Shown here piece after piece: positions 1 to 7,943 of a stretch of DNA of 64,000 bases. Location: contig DUMB01000080.1 in the NCBI GenBank assembly GCA_012840085.1, positions 41,498 through 105,497 on the forward strand. The letters are read 5' to 3'. The position numbers and the translations under genes were made by a program. Origin of the DNA: Clostridiaceae bacterium. GTDB taxonomy: Bacteria > Bacillota > Clostridia > Acetivibrionales > DUMB01. Each line of letters starts with the position of its first letter. Positions within the stretch are counted from its first letter, which is position 1. A model generated the notes under the pieces. That model was not told the origin of the DNA. It did no database searches and saw only the letters and a program-made list of their open reading frames with translations.

Positions 1-1
1 A

Positions 2-370
2 CGTACCGGGGCATTTGCCGGCAAAAAAGGAAACGATGAATATAATGACAGATTTGCTGCACTTAAGCCTGTTATCAGTTTCATGGAGAAAAATCTTTCT
101 TCAGATATTTCTCTTTCAGAAATAGCACAAGTTATAGGTGTTACGCCCTCGCACCTCTGCAGGATGTTCAAGAAATGTTACAACATGTCAGTGTTCCAGT
201 TTCTCACAAATATGAGAATACAAAAGAGCAAGCAGCTTCTTACACAGCATCCTGAGATGAAAATTAAGGAAATCTCCAAAAAAGCCGGCTATAATGATGC
301 CAGCTATTTCAGCATGGTTTTTAAAAAGCTCGAGGGCATAACACCTCAGGAATTCAGAGGGACATACTGA
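2..370 (+). CDS. AraC-family regulator, C-terminal part (cut by window edge)
   Basis: The reading frame is open from the left edge, so this is the 3' end of a longer gene and the internal ATG at 83 is not the real start. The visible 122 residues hold a complete AraC/XylS double helix-turn-helix: the first HTH includes LSEIAQVIGVTPSHLCRMFK and the second contains IKEISKKAGYNDASYFSMVF, followed by the family's closing GITPQEFR. Such proteins bind direct-repeat half-sites in promoters. The sensing domain lies outside the window, so the ligand and the targets are unknown. A second, damaged AraC end follows on the same strand. Confidence 0.85.
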   Translation, partial: RTGAFAGKKGNDEYNDRFAALKPVISFMEKNLSSDISLSEIAQVIGVTPSHLCRMFKKCYNMSVFQFLTNMRIQKSKQLLTQHPEMKIKEISKKAGYNDASYFSMVFKKLEGITPQEFRGTY

Positions 371-386
371 TTTGAATATATCTTGA

Positions 387-641
387 ACTTTTGCTAATAA
401 ATATGATCAGAAAAGGGCGTGTACTGGAAAACAAGAAAAAACCGGAATAAGTGTTATGGAATTTTACAGAAATCTTATAATAGAAAAAGCAAAAAAAATG
501 ATAAGAGAAGGGTATCATAACTTTACGGAGATATCGGATATACTCGGCTATACTTCAATCCACTACTTCTCCAGGGCTTTCAAGAAAGCTACCGGTATGA
601 CACCCTCTGAATATGCCATATCTGTTAAAATGAAAATTTAA
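387..641 (+). pseudogene. AraC-type regulator fragment (C-terminal HTH remnant)
   Basis: Translation gives KTGISVMEFYRNLIIEKAKK and then ILGYTSIHYFSRAFKKATGM, which match the linker helix, second HTH and closing segment of AraC-family regulators. The first HTH and everything before it are missing: the frame opens only after a TGA at 384-386, and the residues just upstream of KTGISV do not resemble the family. The ATG at 456 has no clear ribosome binding site. It reads as a remnant of a truncated gene lying behind the intact AraC end. A functional 61-aa protein cannot be excluded, but one HTH alone is atypical. Confidence 0.6.
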
Positions 642-667
642 TTTTATAGAAGAAAATATAATTACAC

Positions 668-1906
668 TTAACCCTTGTTTTCTATTTCAAATCTTTTTCC
701 TTCCCAGTTGCGTAAAACTGCTTTTTCCTTTCCTATCCACATTAAATAGTTGGGCAGAATAGGCGTCTTACCCAATCCTCCGGGACCGTTAACAATATAT
801 GTCGGTATAGCCAATCCCGAAGTATGCCCTCTCAGAGATTCCATGATCTCCAGGCCTTCTTCAAGCTTTACCCAGAAATGCGACGTGCCTTTAACCGTCT
901 TTGGATGAAAAATGTAGTATGGTTTAACTCTTATCTTAAGAAGGCTTTGATTTAGTTTTCTTACCACATACTTGTTATTGTTGACGCCATTTAGCAGTAC
1001 CATCTGATTACCCAGAGGAATACCTGCATCAGCCAGCATTTCACACGCCCTTTTTGACTCCTCTGTAATCTCCATGGGACTGTTAAAATGTACATTCACA
1101 TAAACGGGATGGTATTTTTTCAGTATACTCACCAATTCAGGAGTTATACGCTGAGGGAGTGTTACAGGTGCTCTTGTTCCAAAGCGTATAATCTCTACGT
1201 GCTTAATGCTTCTCAGCTCAGAAAGAATCCATTCTATAGTTAAATCACTGAGCATAAATGCATCTCCGCCCGTTACCAGAACATCCCTTATTTCCTTGTT
1301 CTCCCTGACATAGTTTATGGCTTTGACCAATTTATCCTTTGAAGAGTGGGTATCGCATTCTCCTATTAACCTTCTCCTCTGGCAGAACCTGCAATACATG
1401 CCGCACATGTTTGTAACTTTAATAATAAGCCTGTCGGGATATCTCCTTGTTATCAGCTCTTCAGGTGTCGACCCGCTTTCATCCATAGGATCAAGCTCTC
1501 CCCTTGGATCAAGCTCACTTATGGAAGGTATGGCTTGCCGTCTTATGGGGCATGATGGATTATCAGGGTCAACAAGCGACAGATAATACGGAGATACAGC
1601 ATATCTGTATAATTCTCCGACCTTCGCAATACTTTCCTTATCCTCAGCGGAAAGATTAATTATGTCACTGATATCCTCTACACTGCTAAATCTGTTTTGA
1701 AGCTGCCATTTGTAGTCGCTCCATTGCTCTTCTGTGGCATTGAGCTTTTCAAGAATCTTTCTCTTCTGATATTTAATTCTTTCATCATCTTCTATACCTG
1801 TTTTGATTTTGTGCTTAACAGCTTCATAATCATCGATGCTATGTTTTAATCTTAAAAACCTCTCCTGATTTGTATTTAATTCCTTACACAAATTATTATT
1901 TAACAT
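668..1906 (-). CDS. eam: glutamate 2,3-aminomutase (KamA-family radical SAM enzyme)
   Basis: 412 aa. KamA-family enzymes use S-adenosylmethionine, a [4Fe-4S] cluster and PLP to move the alpha-amino group to carbon 3. The cluster motif is C168-x3-C172-x2-C175 (CGMYCRFC), and the PLP lysine is K380 in GGLGKTPILP. Lysine aminomutases carry two substrate-binding aspartates; here those positions are K336 (FHPK) and N373 (YIVNGPGG). This is the Lys/Asn pair described for clostridial glutamate 2,3-aminomutase, with the same 37-residue spacing. The expected product is beta-glutamate, a compatible solute. The gene starts at an ATG after a G-rich site and lies downstream of a promoter, ydaO riboswitch and terminator, which fits osmotic control by c-di-AMP. 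Lysine specificity is the alternative, but these residues argue against it. Confidence 0.85.
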   Translation of the reverse strand: MLNNNLCKELNTNQERFLRLKHSIDDYEAVKHKIKTGIEDDERIKYQKRKILEKLNATEEQWSDYKWQLQNRFSSVEDISDIINLSAEDKESIAKVGELYRYAVSPYYLSLVDPDNPSCPIRRQAIPSISELDPRGELDPMDESGSTPEELITRRYPDRLIIKVTNMCGMYCRFCQRRRLIGECDTHSSKDKLVKAINYVRENKEIRDVLVTGGDAFMLSDLTIEWILSELRSIKHVEIIRFGTRAPVTLPQRITPELVSILKKYHPVYVNVHFNSPMEITEESKRACEMLADAGIPLGNQMVLLNGVNNNKYVVRKLNQSLLKIRVKPYYIFHPKTVKGTSHFWVKLEEGLEIMESLRGHTSGLAIPTYIVNGPGGLGKTPILPNYLMWIGKEKAVLRNWEGKRFEIENKG

Positions 1907-1975
1907 ACAACCTACCCCCCTGATTTTAGTAAATCCATTAATACCATTGCCACCTTATTTTTTATGCGAATTCAT

Positions 1976-2035
1976 ATAATCAGCGCAAACTTAGCATAAT
2001 CAGCACGAATTTCGTATAATCAACACAATTACAGA
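1976..2035. repeat. three tandem 20-bp degenerate repeats in the eam leader
   Basis: Three consecutive 20-bp units each begin with ATAATCA (1976-1995, 1996-2015, 2016-2035) and diverge toward their ends. They lie between the riboswitch terminator and the aminomutase start. I see no gene in the rest of 1907-2292; it is AT-rich leader sequence. Confidence 0.6.
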
Positions 2036-2292
2036 AACTTTATTGGTATAAAACCACATTAATCCCATTATGCCCCAAAATGTTTACATGTAGCTAATAA
2101 AGGCGGCTTACCAGGTATGTAAAAATTTTACGGTCACTTTTTTATAAGTCCACTTTATTTGCTATAAAGCTTTTATATTTATGAAATATTGCATTAGTAA
2201 CAAGTCTATTTATTATGCATGGGAAAACGTATTTCTTTTGCCTGAAAAAATCCGTTTACTTTGCCTGGGAAAACACACTTCCCTTAGGCGAT

Positions 2293-2334
2293 AAAAAAAG
2301 CAGTTCATCACCTAACCTAAGTGAAAACTGCTTT
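2293..2334 (-). terminator. rho-independent terminator, expression platform of the ydaO riboswitch
   Basis: Read on the minus strand, AAAGCAGTT and AACTGCTTT form a 9-bp stem followed at once by a run of seven T residues. It lies about 15 nt after the aptamer core and before the aminomutase gene, the usual place for a switch that stops transcription when ligand is bound. Confidence 0.8.
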
Positions 2335-2344
2335 ATAGGCAAAA

Positions 2345-2480
2345 TTAGAAACAATCTTCCCTTCAAAGCTTTCGAGGTTAGCTGACGGATTCGGACTGAA
2401 AGGAAATTAGCCCTACCGGAAAATATTCCGGATTCACCCCATAATTGGTTCCCCCGTATCCTGTTATTTCAGAAAAACAG
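2345..2480 (-). promoter_or_regulatory. ydaO/yuaA (c-di-AMP) riboswitch aptamer
   Basis: On the minus strand the conserved ydaO blocks appear in order: GGGGGAACCAA, GGGGTGAATCC, GGTAGGG, and CCGAATCCGTCAGCTAACCT followed by CGAAAGC. These are the sequence blocks of the c-di-AMP riboswitch, which normally shuts off osmolyte and potassium-uptake genes when c-di-AMP is high. A consensus promoter lies just upstream and a terminator just downstream. The first gene behind it is glutamate 2,3-aminomutase, a maker of an osmolyte. Confidence 0.92.
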
Positions 2481-2547
2481 GAATTCAGCAATTAACATAT
2501 TGACTTTTTGATAAACATTAGTATTAATTTACTTAATTGTTATAATC

Positions 2548-2577
2548 ATTATAATATATATGCGGCAAATTAGTCAA
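2548..2577 (-). promoter_or_regulatory. sigma-A promoter of the riboswitch-eam transcript
   Basis: The minus strand shows TTGACT (2577-2572), an 18-bp spacer and TATAAT (2553-2548). The predicted start near 2541 leaves about 60 nt before the conserved aptamer core. It sits immediately downstream of the stop codon of the toroid protein gene. Confidence 0.75.
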
Positions 2578-2582
2578 ATTGT

Positions 2583-3626
2583 TTAAAATAAAATACAACT
2601 TTTTTGGTATATACTTAAACAAGAAATAATATATGATATAATGCTTTCGGCCCCCATATTATGATTTACCCCCTGAGCTGTCAGGCCGTCAAAGCAGCCG
2701 CCGGTTTCATTTTCAATCAGACATAAGCCTTTGGAGTTGCTTCCCTCGTACCATGCGTGACAGTCTTTTGCCTTTTTTAGGTATTTCCCGTTCCCCGTAG
2801 CTTCATAGGCCTCCATATATGCCAGCACAGCTTCGCAGGCTTCCACAGGCTGCTCATCGAACTCTGCCGCTTTTCCGCCTTTTGTAAGCCACCCGTTGCA
2901 ACCAACAGGTTTGAAATACCCTTCCTTAAACAATATATTTTCAAGAAAGCTCATACTTTCCTCTGCTGTTTCAAGAAACTTATTATTTCCCATAACCCTG
3001 TATGCGGCAAAAAGAGACCATGGCAAAACACTGTTGCAATATGTAACGGTATTTTCGAACCATTTCCAGTCATTATCAGCATGTTTGTCGTATAAGCAGC
3101 AAAGAGACTGTGCCATATCATAAATAAGGTTTTTTATTTCAATATTGTCAAGAAAAGAAAGGCCTATAACAGAATAAGCTTTAGCTCTGGGATAACTGAG
3201 TGATTTTATATTGGGCAAAGCTTTTTTGAACACATATGTAAGTGCCTGTTTTACCCCCTTGGGTGTATATTCACTGGAAAGCGCATATCCCAATGCCCAG
3301 ATACATCTGCCGAAACAATCCTCTGACCCCTCGTCTTCAAGCCATTTCCTGTCATAACTCATAAAATTCTTAAATTTTCCCTGTTCATTTTGTGCATTCA
3401 ATAAAAAGGATGAATATCGGTATATAAGGTCAACATACTTTTTCTCTCCATATGTCTTATATAGCATAATCGACATGATGAGAGCTCTTGCGTTGTCGTC
3501 GGTGGTATACCCGTGGCGGGGATCAGGAACCCAGCACTTTGAGTGCTGGAGCATTCCCGTATCATCAGTAAGCCTGAAAATGTGATCATCTTTCACAATA
3601 TTGTTATCATATAATCTGCTTATCAT
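2583..3626 (-). CDS. alpha/alpha-toroid glycosidase-like protein of a glycan operon
   Basis: 347 aa, cytoplasmic, no signal peptide. The sequence is a series of helical hairpins with aromatic and acidic motifs (CWVPDPRHGYTTDDNARALI near the N-terminus; DWKWFENTVTYCNSVLPWSL in the middle; FDEQPVEACEAVLAYMEA later), typical of six-hairpin glycosidase-like or alpha/alpha-barrel proteins that accompany GT4 glycosyltransferases. Its ATG overlaps the stop of the upstream glycosyltransferase gene (ATGA), so the two are translationally coupled. It is the last gene of the CIRCE-controlled operon. Whether it hydrolyses, phosphorolyses or only binds a glycoside cannot be told from the sequence. Confidence 0.65.
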   Translation of the reverse strand: MISRLYDNNIVKDDHIFRLTDDTGMLQHSKCWVPDPRHGYTTDDNARALIMSIMLYKTYGEKKYVDLIYRYSSFLLNAQNEQGKFKNFMSYDRKWLEDEGSEDCFGRCIWALGYALSSEYTPKGVKQALTYVFKKALPNIKSLSYPRAKAYSVIGLSFLDNIEIKNLIYDMAQSLCCLYDKHADNDWKWFENTVTYCNSVLPWSLFAAYRVMGNNKFLETAEESMSFLENILFKEGYFKPVGCNGWLTKGGKAAEFDEQPVEACEAVLAYMEAYEATGNGKYLKKAKDCHAWYEGSNSKGLCLIENETGGCFDGLTAQGVNHNMGAESIISYIISCLSIYQKSCILF

Positions 3627-4798
3627 ATAGCCATAATGCCCCCAAATCTATCTTTCTCAAGTATATCAGTAAAGAGCTTCGAGTATTGTATTGCAATATT
3701 CTCCCACATCATGCCTCTTCCAATTCTAAGAGTTCTCTTTTCCATTTCCTTTTTTGCTTCAGGATTATTTAATACATATTTAATCTGCTTTGCCAGCGAA
3801 GCTGCATCTTTAAACTCTGCCAGAAGTCCCCTTCCGTCGGCAAGCATTTCTTTTGCATAACTGTATGGGGTGGATACTATCACTTTTCCATATCCTACAG
3901 CATAGGCAAGGGTGCCGCTAACCGCCTGATCCCTGCCGATGTATGGCGTCATATAAATATCTGACATCTGAATATATAAGATTATTTCTTCTTTGGAAAG
4001 ATACTTGTTAATAAACCACACATGCTCTTTTATCCCCAGCTTGTTGACCATTTCCATAAGCATTTCCCTGTATGCCTCTCCGGACTTTCTTACTATGCAC
4101 GGATGTGTTTGTCCAAGTATAAGGTAAACAACGTCTTTATGCTCTTTCACAACCTCTGCTATGGCCTCAATGCCATATTCAAGCCCTTTTCCCGGACTGA
4201 GAAGGCCAAAAGTGCTGATTACATTGCGATTTGAAAGTCCATGCTTCTTCTTAAGTTTATCCCTGGGTTCAACGGCTATGCAAGGTACTCCGTGATGTAT
4301 GACCTCTATTTTTGAACGGTCTATGCCATAAACTTTTTCAAGCACAGGTAAGGTATTCTTTGCCATTGTAGTAACTTTAGCGCTTTTCCCGCAGAGTATC
4401 TTCAATATGTCCCTCTGTTTATCAGAAGGATTATGAAGAACGGTGTGCAGCGTTACTACAAAGGGTATATGGAGATTATCAACAAGATCTAAAATATATT
4501 CGCCGTCTTCTCCGCCAAAAATGCCATATTCATGTTCAATTACAAGCAGGTCTGTATCTGAGTTGTTAATGGCATGAGCTGTCTTGATGTAACTCTCCCT
4601 GTCGTGCTGTTGAAGTTCCATAATTACTCTGTCACTGTAATTATAGTGTCCGTCACTTATAGCTATAACCCTTGGTTTATTTAAATAATCTGACCTGTCC
4701 AGTTCCCTTACAAGGTCCTGGGTAAAGGTAGCGATTCCACACTCCCTTGAAGGATAAGTACTTAAAAAAGCAACGTTCTGTTTTCTGTTTATAAACAT
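3623..4798 (-). CDS. GT4-type glycosyltransferase
   Basis: 391 aa with the GT-B two-domain layout. The N-terminal domain begins NVAFLSTYPSRECGIATFTQ. The C-terminal nucleotide-sugar domain has STFGLLSPGKGLEYGIEAI and YMTPYIGRDQAVSGTLAYAV followed by the G-K/P-rich acceptor loop. This is a retaining family-4 enzyme that transfers a sugar from an activated donor. The start is the ATG behind GGAGGG. The donor is probably made by the pyrophosphorylase encoded just upstream. Acceptor and product are unknown; a compatible solute, glycolipid or storage glycan are all possible. Confidence 0.85.
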   Translation of the reverse strand: MFINRKQNVAFLSTYPSRECGIATFTQDLVRELDRSDYLNKPRVIAISDGHYNYSDRVIMELQQHDRESYIKTAHAINNSDTDLLVIEHEYGIFGGEDGEYILDLVDNLHIPFVVTLHTVLHNPSDKQRDILKILCGKSAKVTTMAKNTLPVLEKVYGIDRSKIEVIHHGVPCIAVEPRDKLKKKHGLSNRNVISTFGLLSPGKGLEYGIEAIAEVVKEHKDVVYLILGQTHPCIVRKSGEAYREMLMEMVNKLGIKEHVWFINKYLSKEEIILYIQMSDIYMTPYIGRDQAVSGTLAYAVGYGKVIVSTPYSYAKEMLADGRGLLAEFKDAASLAKQIKYVLNNPEAKKEMEKRTLRIGRGMMWENIAIQYSKLFTDILEKDRFGGIMAI

Positions 4799-4805
4799 TT
4801 AAATC

Positions 4806-4898
4806 CCTCCTCTTCTATACCTCTTCAAATCTCTTCTAATTTCTTCTAAATCTCTGCTATGCCTCTTCTTATATCTTCTATGCCTCTTCTCATCTCTT
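4806..4898. repeat. degenerate purine/pyrimidine tandem repeat between two operon genes
   Basis: The gap between the pyrophosphorylase and GT4 genes is almost wholly repeats of CTCTTCTATGC-like units (minus strand AGAAGAGGCATAG variants), about eight to nine copies of 10-12 bp. On the transcript it is an A/G-rich tract with several Shine-Dalgarno-like AGAGG motifs in front of the GT4 start. Confidence 0.7.
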
Positions 4899-5942
4899 CT
4901 ATACCGCAATCGGATAACTGGATTCTTTGGTAAGAATGCTGTTGTATTCCTCACTGTATCTGTCAACCCTGCAGTTGGACATAATTACGGAGTTAGTCAC
5001 AGTAGCTCCTTTTTCTACCGTCACATTATCCCACACTACACTTTCAAGAACCTTTGCCCCTGTACCTATGCATGAGTTATCACACAAAACAGTATTAGGG
5101 CCGACAACAGCATTGGAATTAATCTGCACATTGCTGCCTATATAAACAGGAGCTATAATTCTTGCACTTTGAGCTATTTTTGCAGTTTTGCTGATGTACT
5201 GCATCTCTTTTTTGAAATTATGAGTACCGATTTCCACTGCGCCCTTCAGTATGTCCTTGTGCACTTTGAGATATTTCCCGGGTGTTCCCAGATCAAGCCA
5301 ATAAGAGCACCGGTTGTAAAGTGCAATTTTAAATCCTTTCTCAAGCAGTAATGGATAGGTCTCCCGTTCAATGGATACAGGCCTTCCGGATGGAATTTCA
5401 TCAAAAAGCTCCGGTTCAAATATATAGATACCTGCATTAATCAGGTTTGAACGGCTCTCATGTGGTTGCGGTTTCTCAATAAATGCTGTTATATAATCCT
5501 TCTCATCATGTTCAATAACACCATAGGCCGACGGATTGTCTACATGTGTTGCGGCAATGGTGGCAAGAGCCCCCTTTTTCTTATGAAAGCGTATCATGTC
5601 GGAAATATTAATATCACTTAATATATCTGCATTAAATACCAAAAATGTATCATTGAAAAAGTCCTGAGCATTTTTAATTGCACCGGCAGTACCCAGGGGC
5701 ATATCCTCAGATATATAGCTGATTTTTACCCCGAACTTTTTTCCGTCTTCAAAATAATTTTTAATTTTATGAGGTTTATAACAGGTGCTTAATACTATTT
5801 CATCTATGCCATGCTTTTTCAGATTTTTAATATTTAATTCAAGAAGCGGCTTGCCCATAATGGGCACCATAGGTTTGGGCAATTCATTTGTGATAGGTTT
5901 CAGGCGTGTTCCAAAACCTCCGGCTAAGAATAAAGCTTTCAT
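4899..5942 (-). CDS. NDP-sugar pyrophosphorylase (mannose-1-phosphate guanylyltransferase-like)
   Basis: 347 aa. The N-terminal nucleotidyltransferase signature is LAGGFGTRLKPITNELPKPM; the sugar-phosphate region has PLGTAGAI and later FIEKP. The C-terminal third (about residues 245-335) is a left-handed beta-helix of hexapeptide repeats (ARIIAPVYIGSNVQINSNAV). The enzyme joins a sugar 1-phosphate to an NTP to make an activated sugar; GDP-mannose or a UDP/ADP-sugar are the candidates. It is the first gene of the operon, starts at an ATG after GGGGG, and lies about 150 bp from a CIRCE-bearing promoter. Confidence 0.85.
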   Translation of the reverse strand: MKALFLAGGFGTRLKPITNELPKPMVPIMGKPLLELNIKNLKKHGIDEIVLSTCYKPHKIKNYFEDGKKFGVKISYISEDMPLGTAGAIKNAQDFFNDTFLVFNADILSDINISDMIRFHKKKGALATIAATHVDNPSAYGVIEHDEKDYITAFIEKPQPHESRSNLINAGIYIFEPELFDEIPSGRPVSIERETYPLLLEKGFKIALYNRCSYWLDLGTPGKYLKVHKDILKGAVEIGTHNFKKEMQYISKTAKIAQSARIIAPVYIGSNVQINSNAVVGPNTVLCDNSCIGTGAKVLESVVWDNVTVEKGATVTNSVIMSNCRVDRYSEEYNSILTKESSYPIAV

Positions 5943-6085
5943 ATGTAATTCCCCCTAACTATGTTGTTTTTTAGTACATAAATAAAAAGCGTTCTAACCC
6001 CTCTAATTTCAAGACAATACATCAATAACGAGTAACCGTTATCAATATAAACATTCTTAAAATAAAGGAAGATTATAACGCTTTG

Positions 6086-6112
6086 TTAGCACTCGTTAGT
6101 ACTGAGTGCTGA
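6086..6112 (-). promoter_or_regulatory. CIRCE operator (HrcA binding site)
   Basis: TTAGCACTC, 9 nt, GAGTGCTGA: the HrcA operator TTAGCACTC-N9-GAGTGCTAA with one mismatch. It lies just downstream of the -10 box of the promoter at 6117-6145, where HrcA binding would block transcription, as at groESL and dnaK operons. Here it controls a glycan-synthesis operon. Confidence 0.9.
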
Positions 6113-6116
6113 TAAT

Positions 6117-6145
6117 ATTATAGTAAACATTAACTTTTTTGTCAA
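6117..6145 (-). promoter_or_regulatory. consensus sigma-A promoter of the glycan operon
   Basis: The minus strand carries TTGACA (6145-6140), a 17-bp spacer and TATAAT (6122-6117): a perfect vegetative promoter. The CIRCE element begins 4 bp after the -10 box. A strong promoter under HrcA repression fits a heat-inducible operon. Confidence 0.88.
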
Positions 6146-6775
6146 ATTTCCAATTGATACAGGGGAAATATTGATATATTATTGCCCGGTGAATATGCTA
6201 AACAGCAGTCATAAAATTGTTGCTGATTTCCCTTCTCCTTGCCGGGTATCCGTTTACCCTGATTTCCTTATCAAATAATTACGTTATAAACTGCAATATA
6301 ACACTCTTATTAACAGGCAATTTCGTATACCCTACGTTTATTCTAAAAAATCTGCGTCTTTCTTTGCAGGGGTTCATTGCATCACACTTAGCCATAAGCT
6401 GGTATTATTAATTTAAAGTTATTCGTTGACTATATTTGCGTATGTTTTATACAACCTTTGCCGTTACAAATGCTACGTTTTCATATTATGTTGATTTACT
6501 TATTTATTGTAAAATTTTAACAATAAGGATTGTTTCTTTTTGGCACAACATATTATACTCAATTGAAACAGGTATATTTATTAAAATGGATGCATTTATT
6601 GAAATAAATGTATTGAGGTGGGAAATAAGCAACATTGCTGCATAATAAAAAAATCCATTAAAAAATGGCGAACCGTACTGCATGCCACTTAAGCTCTGGC
6701 AGTTCTGATTCACCATTCTAATGGATGTTGTCCGAATTAATAGAAGACTATATCCGAAACCATATCCAGAGAAAA
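6146..6775. other. intergenic region without a convincing gene
   Basis: AT-rich; short frames on both strands lack ribosome binding sites and family features. Only a weak minus-strand hairpin (CCATT/AATGG at 6655-6668, followed by ATTTTTTTA) is visible. It may terminate the glycan-utilisation operon that ends at 6776. Confidence 0.5.
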
Positions 6776-7786
6776 TTAAAGTTTTCTCTTGGGCATTTTG
6801 GTTATCATCTCACGAATTGTCTCCACACTCTTCATTCCGTCAGTCGCATTTGCTTCTGAGAGACAGCACACTGCCGCTGCACTTGCAAATTCCAGGCTGT
6901 AATTATAATCCCATCCTTTGTAAATCGAATACATGATACCTGCGCAAAATGCATCTCCCGCCCCTACTTTACCTTTAATATAACCCGGTGGAAGCTCTAT
7001 AGAAGGCTGCATGTAGAAATTTCCGCTTTTGTCCATGGCAAAACCGGCTTCCGGACAATGGATGACAACTAAATCATTGACTCCCATTTCAAAGAGCTTT
7101 GTACATATATCTTTTATATTCTCACAATTAATATCTTCTTCGTCCCTGGCAGGTATTCCTGATATCATGGATGCTTCTACTTCATTGATTACGCAGTAGT
7201 TTGTGTATTTAAGGCTTGGAGGCACTATTTTGGAAAATCTTTGACTATTTTCGCTTACGACATCTATCAAAGTTTTTAAATTATGGCTTTGCGCTTCTGC
7301 CAGAACTCTTGCCATAACAGTGCCATATTCCTTGTCTTCACTGTCTAATGTGTCCAGTAATAATATGTACCCTATGTAAAGTATATCAGCATTAATTTTT
7401 GAAAAATCAAAATGCTGAGGTCCCAAAACAGCATTTGCCCCTCTGTAATGAAAAAAGGTGCGTTCACCTGTCTGTTCATTCATAACGTCCGTAAAGGATG
7501 TGTTTTTAGAATCATCCTTGCAGATCATACCGGTGTCAATATTGTATTTTTTCAGATAATCAATTATGTACTCGCCATCACTGTCATTTCCCACCACTCC
7601 TATGGCCTGAAGAGGTATTTGGGAATCCATTTGGGCCAGATCTACAAGACAGTTGACAGGTCCTCCTCCTACGGATTTCTCAATTGATAGTACGGTAGAA
7701 AGGTTTCCTTTTTTAGGATAGGTATCTACTGTCTTAACGTAGTCAATAATCAGGTTTCCTGCAGCAGCAATGCCTTTTCTACTCAT
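6776..7786 (-). CDS. PfkB-family carbohydrate kinase
   Basis: 336 aa. It shows the ribokinase/PfkB fold: N-terminal AAGNLIIDYVKT and SVGGGPVNCLVDLAQM, and the C-terminal signature GKVGAGDAFCAGIMYSIYKG with the catalytic Asp of GAGDAF. Such enzymes phosphorylate a sugar or nucleoside with ATP. As the last gene of the locus it probably handles a monosaccharide released by the upstream GH112 or GH29 enzymes. The substrate cannot be fixed; fructose, tagatose, rhamnulose or fuculose-type sugars are possible. The ATG has a strong AGGAGG site. Confidence 0.85.
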   Translation of the reverse strand: MSRKGIAAAGNLIIDYVKTVDTYPKKGNLSTVLSIEKSVGGGPVNCLVDLAQMDSQIPLQAIGVVGNDSDGEYIIDYLKKYNIDTGMICKDDSKNTSFTDVMNEQTGERTFFHYRGANAVLGPQHFDFSKINADILYIGYILLLDTLDSEDKEYGTVMARVLAEAQSHNLKTLIDVVSENSQRFSKIVPPSLKYTNYCVINEVEASMISGIPARDEEDINCENIKDICTKLFEMGVNDLVVIHCPEAGFAMDKSGNFYMQPSIELPPGYIKGKVGAGDAFCAGIMYSIYKGWDYNYSLEFASAAAVCCLSEANATDGMKSVETIREMITKMPKRKL

Positions 7787-7943
7787 ATGATGCTCCTCCT
7801 GTTTTTTTATTAATTACAAAAAAATTAACAACATTATTGTTTCGTCTTCTGCAAGATACGCACTTCAACTAATATATTAACAGAATGAATTATTCTTTTC
7901 AATTGTTTTAAATTTCACACCCAAATCAATTGAGAATTTCCTA

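Noticed and set aside
668..1906. Lysine 2,3-aminomutase
   Set aside because: The two substrate aspartates of the lysine enzyme are replaced by K336 and N373, the pair known for the glutamate enzyme.
6217..6716. Open frames of 60-70 codons on both strands in the gap before the PfkB gene
   Set aside because: Hydrophobic, AT-driven sequences without ribosome binding sites or recognisable motifs.
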